This document shows, piece after piece, positions 1 through 6,486 of a stretch of DNA of 39,330 nucleotides; the first letter of the stretch is position 1; each line of letters begins with the position of its first letter. Under the pieces are notes generated by a model. That model ran no database searches and was not told the DNA's origin. It was given only the letters and a program-made list of their open reading frames with translations. Origin of the DNA: an uncultured Bacteroidales bacterium (lineage in GTDB: Bacteria > Bacteroidota > Bacteroidia > Bacteroidales > Paludibacteraceae); NCBI GenBank assembly GCA_900321005.1, contig ONUF01000030.1, positions 1-39,330 on the forward strand, in the 5' to 3' direction. Position numbers and translations under genes: made by a program.

Positions 1-1
1 T

Positions 2-364
2 GCCGGTATCGACAGCGTATCCGGAGCACTCGCCAAACCGACCAAATCCGGTCATCACAACTGTGAGAAAATGCTCCTGGGCACGCACCGCGTAGCGGCC
101 ACCACGAGCGACACCTGTAACCGCGTGTATATCCGCCGCAAGGTACAGCGTTCGACGATGCCGAAGGCGAAAGAGCTCGCAGCTCGCTCGCGCTTCACGG
201 AAGTCGCAGCAGCAGTGCGCCAGCGCAGCAAGGACCTGATGCAAATCAGTTCCGACCAGGCAGCCTTCCTCGCTCAGAAGAACACTGCCGGGGGTATCAA
301 GACCATGCGCGCGTACTACTGGCACATCTGCGGCGAGGAGTACGACCAGCAGCACGGAGCGTAA
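2..364 (+). CDS. Hypothetical protein, 5' end cut by the window
   Basis: The reading frame is open from base 2 and runs 120 codons to the stop at 362-364, so the true start lies outside the window; the internal ATG at 71 is probably not the start. The visible protein is small and basic, with no signal peptide or membrane segment. It carries a Thr-His-Arg-Val-Ala stretch, a central Arg/Ala-rich part likely to be helical, and a C-terminal segment with Lys-Thr-Met-Arg and Trp-His. I recall small Bacteroidales proteins of this general look but cannot assign a family or function. Its layout (short basic N-terminus, an RST or NPR turn, then a helical Ala/Gln-rich part) loosely resembles the protein at 21223-21711, without clear identity. 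A strong terminator follows at once. Confidence 0.6.
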   Translation, partial: AGIDSVSGALAKPTKSGHHNCEKMLLGTHRVAATTSDTCNRVYIRRKVQRSTMPKAKELAARSRFTEVAAAVRQRSKDLMQISSDQAAFLAQKNTAGGIKTMRAYYWHICGEEYDQQHGA

Positions 365-379
365 GCTCCGCATGGCAAG

Positions 380-407
380 AGAGATCTCTTCGGAGGTCTC
401 TTTTTTT
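380..407 (+). terminator. Rho-independent terminator
   Basis: A 9-bp stem (380-388 with 393-401, one G-U pair) closes a TTCG tetraloop at 389-392 and is followed by a run of seven T. It ends the partial gene at 2-364 and isolates it from pdxJ. Confidence 0.9.
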
Positions 408-511
408 GTAAAATACAAAAAATATTTGCATATATAAAAAAGCAGTAACTTCGGCACGCCCCTTCCCCTACGGGGCGGGTTCCCTCCGAACTTACGTTCG
501 CGTTCTGCGGA

Positions 512-674
512 ATATATGCAAGGTAGAGCGATAAATTTTAGCAGGGCTGTGCCCTATGTTCCGTGCCTGTTTACGCCCTCTGTGTGCAAGCCCCCGAGTG
601 CGCAACCATACCCGTAACAATAGAATAAAATTCTATTTTGCTAAAATTTATTGCTCAAAAACTTGCATATATGC
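512..674. repeat. Inverted repeat, MITE-like, upstream of pdxJ
   Basis: The left arm 512-543 and right arm 639-672 are inverted copies: both contain TGCTAAAATTTAT, then GCTC, a 4-6 base variable gap, and TTGCATATAT. They enclose about 95 bases that hold a smaller perfect hairpin (619-626 with 630-637) and a GGGC/GCCC hairpin near 545-553. The right arm supplies the -33 element of the pdxJ promoter. No target-site duplication is visible. This may be a small non-autonomous element or an inverted duplication of a promoter region. The rest of 408-511 holds a GC-rich stretch and nothing I can name. Confidence 0.55.
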
Positions 675-693
675 AATTTTTGTAGTAATTTTG
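663..693 (+). promoter_or_regulatory. pdxJ promoter (Bacteroidota -33/-7)
   Basis: TTG at 663-665, 20 bases, then TAATTTTG at 686-693 match the Bacteroidota sigma-factor consensus TTTG/TAnnTTTG. The -33 element sits inside a perfect 14-bp palindrome, TTGCATATATGCAA (663-676). The expected transcript start near 697 leaves a leader of about 20 nt before the pdxJ ATG at 717. Confidence 0.8.
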
Positions 694-716
694 CACCCGG
701 TTTAGAAACAAACATC

Positions 717-1430
717 ATGACCAAGCTAAGTGTAAACATTAACAAGGTAGCGACGCTGCGCAATGCACGCGGCGGCAATATGCCAGATGTACAGCGTTTT
801 GCGGTGGATTGCGAGTTGTTCGGCGCGCAAGGAATAACCGTTCATCCGCGCCCCGATGAGCGTCATATCCGCAAGGAAGATGTGTATCAATTGAAGTCGA
901 TGGTGACGACGGAGTTGAACGTAGAGGGCAACCCGACGGATGAGTTCCTGGCGCTCGTGACGGATATCCGTCCGACGCAGGTGACGCTCGTGCCCGACGA
1001 CCCGAACCAGTTGACCTCTAATCACGGCTGGGACACACGCCGGAACCTCGATTTTCTCAAGGGCGTAGTGAACCAGCTTCACGCTTATCGTATGCGTGTG
1101 AGCATCTTCGTCGATCCGGATCCGGTGATGGTGGAGTATGCGTTGCGCACCGGTGCAGACCGTGTGGAGCTCTATACGGGGCCTTATGCGGAGCTATTTG
1201 AGAGCGATCCGAAACGTGCTATCGAGAAATACCGCTCTGCGGCAGAGAAAGCGCATGAACTGGGCCTCGGTATGAACGCCGGTCATGACCTCAACCTCAA
1301 GAACCTCAAGCCCTTCATCAATGCTTTCCCTTGGACCGCAGAAGTAAGTATCGGACACGCGATCATTTGCGACGCGCTGTACCTCGGCATCCAGGAAACC
1401 ATTCAAGAATACTTGGACTTACTGAAGTAA
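717..1430 (+). CDS. pdxJ: Pyridoxine 5'-phosphate synthase PdxJ
   Basis: PdxJ condenses 1-deoxy-D-xylulose 5-phosphate with 3-amino-2-oxopropyl phosphate to give pyridoxine 5'-phosphate, the ring-closing step of the DXP-dependent vitamin B6 pathway in the cytosol. The 237-residue product is full length for the family. Its N-terminus ([17 protein letters not shown]), the [12 protein letters not shown] segment and the C-terminal GHAIICDAL segment are PdxJ hallmarks of this TIM-barrel enzyme. The open frame extends upstream to 651, but that part contains the promoter, so the ATG at 717 is the start. The DXP substrate is made by dxs, also in this window. An array of 7-bp repeats separates it from exbB. 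Confidence 0.96.
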   Translation: MTKLSVNINKVATLRNARGGNMPDVQRFAVDCELFGAQGITVHPRPDERHIRKEDVYQLKSMVTTELNVEGNPTDEFLALVTDIRPTQVTLVPDDPNQLTSNHGWDTRRNLDFLKGVVNQLHAYRMRVSIFVDPDPVMVEYALRTGADRVELYTGPYAELFESDPKRAIEKYRSAAEKAHELGLGMNAGHDLNLKNLKPFINAFPWTAEVSIGHAIICDALYLGIQETIQEYLDLLK

Positions 1431-1434
1431 ATCA

Positions 1435-1462
1435 ATTGATGATTGATAATTGATAATTGATA
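1435..1462. repeat. 7-bp tandem array, pdxJ-exbB gap
   Basis: Four successive heptamers, ATTGATG then three ATTGATA, fill most of the 42-base gap between the pdxJ stop and the exbB start. One of a family of similar arrays in this window. Confidence 0.85.
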
Positions 1463-1472
1463 ATTTTTATAT

Positions 1473-2165
1473 ATGTTATTTCAAATTGACACAACAGCTT
1501 TCGTAGAAGAGCTGATCACCCCGGCGGAGGAGCCGATTCAGGAGTCTATTAACTTATGGGAAATGGCGCAGTATGGCGGATGGATCATGATCATCCTGGC
1601 TATCTTGTTAGCTGCGGCATGTTATATCTTCATCGCCCGCCTGGTAGTCATCAAGCAGGCTACGCGCGAGGATAAGTCGTTCATGGATCGCATCCGCGAT
1701 TATATCCATGACGGCAAGATCGACTCGGCGCTCAACCTCTGCAAGCAGACGGACACCCCGTCGGCACACATGATCGAGAAAGGTATCACGCGTATCGGTC
1801 GCCCGATGCAGGACGTGCAGGTGGCCGTAGAGAACGTCGGTAACCTCGAGGTAGGCAAACTCGAGAAAGGACTCGTCATCATGGCGACCATCGCCGGAGG
1901 TGCTCCGATGCTCGGATTCCTCGGTACCGTCATTGGTATGGTGCAGACGTTCTACAACATGGCGCAGACCTCAGGCGGCCTCATTGAGATGAGTGCTCTC
2001 TCCACAGGTATGTACCAGGCGATGGTGACGACCATCGGCGGTCTGATCGTAGGTATTCTTGCGATGTTCGCATACAACTACCTCGTAGCGCGTATTGACC
2101 GCGTCGTACGGCTGTTGGAGTCGCGCACACTCGAATTCATGGATCTTCTTAACGAACCGGCGTAA
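1473..2165 (+). CDS. exbB: MotA/TolQ/ExbB proton channel protein
   Basis: An inner-membrane proton-channel subunit that uses the proton-motive force with ExbD to energise TonB (or a Tol-like system). The 230-residue protein has three predicted membrane segments: one after residue 30 (GGWIMIILAILLAAACYIF), one in the conserved core around 130-160 (IAGGAPMLGFLGTVIGMV), and one near 185-205. The core motif GxxAPxLGxLGTVxGM is diagnostic of the MotA/TolQ/ExbB family. Its TAA overlaps the exbD ATG by one base, implying translational coupling. ExbB and TolQ cannot be told apart from sequence alone; the TonB-like gene two positions on favours ExbB. Confidence 0.93.
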   Translation: MLFQIDTTAFVEELITPAEEPIQESINLWEMAQYGGWIMIILAILLAAACYIFIARLVVIKQATREDKSFMDRIRDYIHDGKIDSALNLCKQTDTPSAHMIEKGITRIGRPMQDVQVAVENVGNLEVGKLEKGLVIMATIAGGAPMLGFLGTVIGMVQTFYNMAQTSGGLIEMSALSTGMYQAMVTTIGGLIVGILAMFAYNYLVARIDRVVRLLESRTLEFMDLLNEPA

Positions 2166-2572
2166 TGGCATTAAAGAGACGTAATAGGGTAGAAGCGACC
2201 TTCGCGATGAGTTCGATGACGGACCTGGTGTTCCTGTTACTCCTGTTCTTCGTCATGGCTTCGACGATGTCGTCCCCGAATGATATCAAGATCAACCTGC
2301 CGACCTCGCGGGCACAGAAAGTGTCGCGGCCGCAGGTGGCGAAAGTGTCCATCGACAACCTCGGCAACTATTTCGTGGCGCTGGGCAAGGACAAACCCGT
2401 GCAGGTCGATCCGGAGAGTCTGGAGGCTTACCTGAGTACCATCCAGGCGTCCGACACGACGATGTATATCGCGCTGCATGCCGACGAAGATGTAGCGTAC
2501 AAAGAAGTGGTACGCGTACTCGATATCGCGAACGAGCATAAGATGAAGTTGGTGGTAGCCACCAAGAGGTAA
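2165..2572 (+). CDS. exbD: Biopolymer transport protein ExbD/TolR
   Basis: Partner of ExbB in the proton channel. The 135-residue protein has a short basic N-terminus, one membrane segment near residues 17-34 (MTDLVFLLLLFFVMAST) containing the conserved Asp that carries protons (in SSMTDLVF), and a periplasmic ExbD/TolR domain to the C-terminus. Length and architecture are standard. The start overlaps the exbB stop by one base. Its last codons (Lys-Arg-stop) form the first unit of a heptamer array that runs on into the start codon of the next gene. Confidence 0.94.
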   Translation: MALKRRNRVEATFAMSSMTDLVFLLLLFFVMASTMSSPNDIKINLPTSRAQKVSRPQVAKVSIDNLGNYFVALGKDKPVQVDPESLEAYLSTIQASDTTMYIALHADEDVAYKEVVRVLDIANEHKMKLVVATKR

Positions 2573-2598
2573 GAGCTAAGAGCTAAGAGTTAAGAGTG
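2564..2598. repeat. 7-bp tandem array bridging exbD stop and tonB start
   Basis: Five heptamers in register: AAGAGGT, AAGAGCT, AAGAGCT, AAGAGTT, AAGAGTG. The first holds the last Lys-Arg codons of exbD and the T of its stop codon; the last holds the GTG start of the TonB-like gene. The purine-rich AAGAG units may also serve as ribosome-binding sequence. Confidence 0.9.
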
Positions 2599-3357
2599 AC
2601 TAAGAAACAACAACGACATATCATCGCTTCGGTAGGTACGGTGCTATTCCTGCTGCTGGTGTTCCTCATCCTTTGGTTTTGTTACCTGACGGCGGTAGCG
2701 CCGGAGCAGGAAGAAGGCGTGGAGGTGGAGTTCGCCGAGATAGAGGAGTTGGACGAACCGGAAGAACCCTCGCTGTCGGCTTATGCCGAAGAACCCTCGG
2801 AGGCAGCACCTGCTGCTCCTGCGTCTCCCGCAGTAGTGGCCACCGACCCGAAACCCGCTTCGCCTCCTGAGCATATCGTCTCCGAAGAAGAGACCTTGGC
2901 GCTCGAGCGGGCACGTAAGGAGAAAGAGGAGCGCGAGGCTGCCGAGCGGGCACGTAAGAAGAAAGAAGCGGAGGCTATCGCCAAAGCCCAACAAATGGGC
3001 AATCTGTTCGGCAAGACCGACGGTACCAGCGTCGGCGGAGGTGACACGAAGGGCGAAGGACAGAAAGGCAACCCGGTGGGACACGGTTCCAGCGGTACGG
3101 GTTCGTGGAAACTCGACGGGCGAGGTCTCAAAGGTAACCTGCCGGCTCCGTCCAAAGACTTCAAACAGGAAGGAAAAGTGGTGGTGCAGATCCGCGTGAA
3201 TGCTGCCGGACAAGTCGTCAGCGCTGCGGTCACCGGTGGTGACGTATCGGACAAAACGACCCAACAACTCGCACTCGATGCGGCCAAAAGGGCTAAGTTC
3301 ACCGAGGGCGAACATGATCAGATCGGAACAATTACCTATATATTTAAGTTAAATTAG
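2596..3357 (+). CDS. TonB-like energy transducer
   Basis: Couples the ExbB/ExbD channel to outer-membrane receptors. The 253-residue protein begins with a basic N-terminus and one membrane anchor (about residues 9-31). An acidic Glu/Pro-rich stretch follows, then a Pro/Ala segment, then a highly charged Arg/Lys/Glu helix (about 95-135) of TolA-like character. A Gly-rich linker leads to a C-terminal TonB domain (about 170-253) with the VQIRVNAAGQV strand and a final TYIFKL strand. The start is GTG at 2596; there is no in-frame ATG at a sensible place. Low-complexity middle regions are usual for TonB/TolA. It follows exbD by 23 bases and belongs to the same operon. Confidence 0.88.
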   Translation: MTKKQQRHIIASVGTVLFLLLVFLILWFCYLTAVAPEQEEGVEVEFAEIEELDEPEEPSLSAYAEEPSEAAPAAPASPAVVATDPKPASPPEHIVSEEETLALERARKEKEEREAAERARKKKEAEAIAKAQQMGNLFGKTDGTSVGGGDTKGEGQKGNPVGHGSSGTGSWKLDGRGLKGNLPAPSKDFKQEGKVVVQIRVNAAGQVVSAAVTGGDVSDKTTQQLALDAAKRAKFTEGEHDQIGTITYIFKLN

Positions 3358-3366
3358 AAATTTAAC

Positions 3367-3394
3367 ATTTGTCATTTGTAATTTGTAATTTTTT
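3367..3394. repeat. 7-bp tandem array before the DJ-1 gene
   Basis: Units ATTTGTC, ATTTGTA, ATTTGTA and a degenerate ATTTTTT run directly up to the ATG at 3395, filling the 37-base gap after the TonB-like gene. Confidence 0.85.
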
Positions 3395-3922
3395 ATGAAC
3401 TACTTATTTTTAGACAACGGTTTCGAAGAAATCGAAGCAATCACGACAATTGACTTACTCCGCCGCGCGAATATCGCGTTGACGACTGTCTCTATCACCG
3501 GCAATCCGATGGTGCTGGGCGCACATAATATCGCGGTGGAGGCCGACGGACTCATCGAGCGTATTGACTTCTCGGATGCAGAGATGTTGATCCTTCCCGG
3601 TGGACAGACGAAGTTAGGCGACTGTTCCGCTTTGTGCGAGTTATTGATCGACCATAACAATGCCGGCAAACTGATTGCAGCAATCTGCGCAGCGCCGGCG
3701 GTGCTTGGTAAACTCGGTATCCTGAAGGGCAAACAAGCTACCTGCTATCCCGGTTTCCAGGATGCGTTAGGCGAGAGTTACGTAGGTGGTCTGGTGGTAG
3801 AATCGAAGAATATCATCACGGCGAAAGGACCCGGTCTGAGTTCCGACTTCGCCTTTTGTATCATCGAGCGCTTAGTCGGCAGCGAAGCGGCTGATGCGGT
3901 CTATGATGCTGCTCAATACTGA
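3395..3922 (+). CDS. DJ-1/PfpI family protein
   Basis: A cytosolic protein of the DJ-1/ThiJ/YajL branch, a group linked to protection against reactive carbonyls and oxidative stress; the exact reaction is debated for the family. The 175-residue length is typical. Family marks are the N-terminal glutamate region (LDNGFEEIEA), the LILPGG loop, and the nucleophile elbow AAICAAP with the conserved reactive cysteine near residue 101. It lies 37 bases after the TonB-like gene and may be the last gene of that operon. Its 3' end overlaps the convergent coaE gene by 51 bases. Confidence 0.92.
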   Translation: MNYLFLDNGFEEIEAITTIDLLRRANIALTTVSITGNPMVLGAHNIAVEADGLIERIDFSDAEMLILPGGQTKLGDCSALCELLIDHNNAGKLIAAICAAPAVLGKLGILKGKQATCYPGFQDALGESYVGGLVVESKNIITAKGPGLSSDFAFCIIERLVGSEAADAVYDAAQY

Positions 3923-4483
3923 TGCATCGTCATTGATGACGGTAAGAATACGTCCCTGCGGTACTTCGGTGCTCGCAGGGATTTCTTTTTGCGCGTGTAT
4001 GCGTGCACGTACCTTATTTATATTCTCAGGGGTAGCCTCCCCCTGATAGTCCCGCGCAATCGTCCGGGCGATGCGCGTCTCTTCGGGCGCAGTAACCACG
4101 ACAATCTTGTCGCATAACACGTCGAATCCCGACTCGAAGAGGATAGCCGACTCTATGAATAAAGGAGAATGGTGAGAAGGGAAAGAGGAAAGGATGTCCG
4201 CTTTGACCGCCGGATGAACAATCTTATTAAGTTTGTTTAATAACTTCGGATCTGCAAAGACGCGCTTGGCGACATACTCCGTATTATAGATGATAGATGA
4301 TTGATGATAGATGAAGGCTTCTTCGCCGAGCAGGTCGATGATGGCTGCTTGTACCTCTTTATTCTCCGCGATGATACGTTTGGCCTCGCGGTCGCAGTCA
4401 TAGACGGCATACCCGCGTTGAGCGAGTGCCTGAGCGATATAACTCTTACCGCTGCCTATTCCACCTGTGAGACCAATGATCAT
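3872..4483 (-). CDS. coaE: Dephospho-CoA kinase
   Basis: Phosphorylates the 3'-hydroxyl of dephospho-CoA, the last step of coenzyme A synthesis. The 203-residue protein starts with the P-loop IGLTGGIGSGKS; the family DxD region is seen as YDCDREAKR, and HPAVK and the FIESAILFESGF segment are also typical. The longer frame up to 4522 adds 13 residues with no family match, so ATG at 4483 is preferred. A 7-bp repeat array (4286-4313) lies in frame between GEEAF and EYVAKRVF and produces the odd stretch YHQSSIIYN; relatives carry a slightly shorter loop there. Last gene of the dxs-trkA-trkH-SGNH-MBOAT series, 59 bases after MBOAT, and converging on the DJ-1 gene. Confidence 0.94.
   Translation of the reverse strand: MIIGLTGGIGSGKSYIAQALAQRGYAVYDCDREAKRIIAENKEVQAAIIDLLGEEAFIYHQSSIIYNTEYVAKRVFADPKLLNKLNKIVHPAVKADILSSFPSHHSPLFIESAILFESGFDVLCDKIVVVTAPEETRIARTIARDYQGEATPENINKVRARIHAQKEIPASTEVPQGRILTVINDDASVLSSIIDRISRFAAD
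4286..4313. repeat. 7-bp tandem array inside coaE
   Basis: Four heptamers ATAGATG, ATAGATG, ATTGATG, ATAGATG (plus-strand reading) lie inside the coaE frame. Since 28 is not a multiple of three, the array must have arisen with compensating edges or replaced native sequence; the gene stays open. Confidence 0.85.
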
Positions 4484-4510
4484 CTTATAACTTACAACTA
4501 GACGACTTCT

Positions 4511-4538
4511 TTCAACTTTCAACTTTCAACTCTCAACT
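4511..4538. repeat. 7-bp tandem array, MBOAT-coaE gap
   Basis: Three TTCAACT units and one CTCAACT (plus-strand reading) fill most of the gap between the MBOAT stop (4543) and the coaE start (4483). The reverse strand reads AGTTGAA, the same unit found at 25411-25456. Confidence 0.88.
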
Positions 4539-4542
4539 ATTT

Positions 4543-6486
4543 TCAGAATTGGAAGTAGATGAATGGTTGCATATCGGCGGTGACGAACTGGTAGATGAGG
4601 ACGATAGCAAGGCATACAACGATCACGATCAGCCACAACGGCATCGCCGAGAAGAGCAGACGGTACCGGCGTTTCCAGTTGGTAGGCAACCAGTGAATGA
4701 CCATTCCGGCAACGAACATCGCGACTACCCAGCGGTATTCCACCAGGAAAGGACCGATGACGGCATTCGTCCATGCCCCGCCGATCTGGTTCACCATATT
4801 CTTCGCTGTCTCCCATGCCACCTCGTTGGCGGTCGCCGGGTCGAGGTTACTGCTCGAACGGAAGAACAGACGCGTGAAGGTAATAAACGTAAAAGTCTGC
4901 AAAACAGCCCAGGCTGTACCTAAAGCCTTCGTGAACTTTGTCTCCGCCCCCTCGCATAGGAAATAGATGTATCTTACGGCAGTAACCACCCAGATGATAG
5001 CCGCCCACACCGCGAAGAGTCGCCATACGGGCAGGTTCGTCAGATAGTCTGCGATACAAAGCCCGCCCGTTAGAAGCGTCATGGTCGTAAAGCGGATATG
5101 CCAATTCATCTCACGCCAGATTTTCTCCACAATCATTCCAATACCGTTGATACCACCCCAAATGATGAAGTTCCAACTCGCGCCGTGCCATAAACCGCCG
5201 AGTACCTGCGTGATGAACGAGTTGAGGTTGGCGTATAGCAGTTTGCGCTGATTGCTGATTGCTGATTTCTGATTGCTGATTTGGATCTTATTCCAAATCG
5301 CTACCGCTACGATGAACACGCCGAAAGGTATCAATATCCACCACCAACCTGTGAGGGCGGCAGAGACGAAGGCAATGAGCGTCCACCAGAAATAGGTTCC
5401 AAACCCGATCTTGCGGTTTCCGCCCAGCGGGATATACAGATAGGTCTTGAGCCATCGTCCCAGCGACATGTGCCAACGACGCCAGAACTCCTGGGGACTC
5501 TGCGACTTATACGGCGAGTTGAAGTTCATCGGCAGATAAAATCCCATCAGCATCGCTACGCCGATCGCTATATCCGTGTAACCCGAGAAGTCGGCATAGA
5601 CCTGCAGCGAGTAGGCAAAGAGTGCGAACAGGTTCTCGAAGCCCGAGAACAGCAACGGGTTGTCGAACACGCGGTCGATGAGGTTGACGGCCAGGTAATC
5701 CGACATAATGATCTTCTTCGCCAAGCCGTTGATGATCCAGAACACCGCAATGCCGAAGGCCCTTCGACTGAGATGGAAGGGCTTGTATAACTGCGGCACA
5801 AACTCTTCGGCACGCACGATAGGACCTGCCACCAGTTGCGGGAAGAAGCTGACGTAGAAACCGAAGTCCAAGATGTTCTTCACCGGTTGTATTCGTCCTC
5901 GGAAGACATCCGCCGTATATGAGATGACCTGGAAGATATAGAACGAGATACCTACCGGTAGCACGATCGTGTCCACGCTAAACCGCCCTGCTTGTGAGAA
6001 ACCATTTCCGATATACGCGAAGATATCGAATACCCGGAAACCTGTTCCGAACAGGTCGTTGATCATGTTCGTAAAGAAATACGCGTACTTGAAATAGGCG
6101 AGTAAGCCCAAATCTATTGTCACCGAAAGCGCCAATAGGATTTTGGCGTGTAGCGGACTAGCGTCCTGTTTAGCGGCCTGCGGCCTGTTTAGCGCTGCGC
6201 TGTTTAGATGTTTATGCACCTGCGCAGCGATGAGCCATTCGGAGAGGGTGATGAACGCGAGTATCAGCAGGAACAGACCGCTCGTTTTGTAGTAGAAGAA
6301 CCAACTGACGAACAGCAGATAGACGTTGCGAAGATGCAGTTTCTTGTTGCCGAGTCGGTTGGGCACGGCTTCCATGATCAGCGCAAAGAGCGCATATACC
6401 AATGCAAAGAACGCCCAGAAGTAAAACTGGGTGAAGAGCAGCGGGCTGTCTGCGTTAAATCCTAATATGTGGCGGATAAAATCCAT
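4543..6486 (-). CDS. MBOAT family O-acyltransferase (AlgI-like)
   Basis: A multi-pass inner-membrane enzyme expected to move acyl (often acetyl) groups across the membrane onto a glycan, as AlgI does for alginate or PatA for peptidoglycan. The 647-residue protein has about a dozen hydrophobic segments. Family signatures are EFWRRWHMSLGRWLK (residues 334-348), YIPLGGNRK, and the catalytic-histidine segment LGGLWHGASWNFIIWGG with His at about 435. Between LGGNRK and that segment lies an extra part (about 360-415) with one or two further hydrophobic helices and a heptamer-encoded peptide. Another low-complexity stretch is at residues 94-115. Its 5' end overlaps the SGNH hydrolase gene by 25 bases; the two probably act as a pair. 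The acceptor glycan is unknown. Confidence 0.92.
   Translation of the reverse strand: MDFIRHILGFNADSPLLFTQFYFWAFFALVYALFALIMEAVPNRLGNKKLHLRNVYLLFVSWFFYYKTSGLFLLILAFITLSEWLIAAQVHKHLNSAALNRPQAAKQDASPLHAKILLALSVTIDLGLLAYFKYAYFFTNMINDLFGTGFRVFDIFAYIGNGFSQAGRFSVDTIVLPVGISFYIFQVISYTADVFRGRIQPVKNILDFGFYVSFFPQLVAGPIVRAEEFVPQLYKPFHLSRRAFGIAVFWIINGLAKKIIMSDYLAVNLIDRVFDNPLLFSGFENLFALFAYSLQVYADFSGYTDIAIGVAMLMGFYLPMNFNSPYKSQSPQEFWRRWHMSLGRWLKTYLYIPLGGNRKIGFGTYFWWTLIAFVSAALTGWWWILIPFGVFIVAVAIWNKIQISNQKSAISNQRKLLYANLNSFITQVLGGLWHGASWNFIIWGGINGIGMIVEKIWREMNWHIRFTTMTLLTGGLCIADYLTNLPVWRLFAVWAAIIWVVTAVRYIYFLCEGAETKFTKALGTAWAVLQTFTFITFTRLFFRSSSNLDPATANEVAWETAKNMVNQIGGAWTNAVIGPFLVEYRWVVAMFVAGMVIHWLPTNWKRRYRLLFSAMPLWLIVIVVCLAIVLIYQFVTADMQPFIYFQF
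5250..5284. repeat. 7-bp tandem array inside the MBOAT gene
   Basis: Five heptamers: GATTGCT, GATTGCT, GATTTCT, GATTGCT, GATTTGG (plus-strand reading). On the coding strand they encode the hydrophilic peptide QISNQKSAISNQ (residues 402-413), between hydrophobic helices. The core AATCAG-type unit is also seen at 28791-28818. Confidence 0.9.

Noticed and set aside
424-455. TTGCATAT at about 428 as a further promoter
   Set aside because: The following TAACTTCG does not match TAnnTTTG and the spacing is 17, so it is at best a decayed copy.
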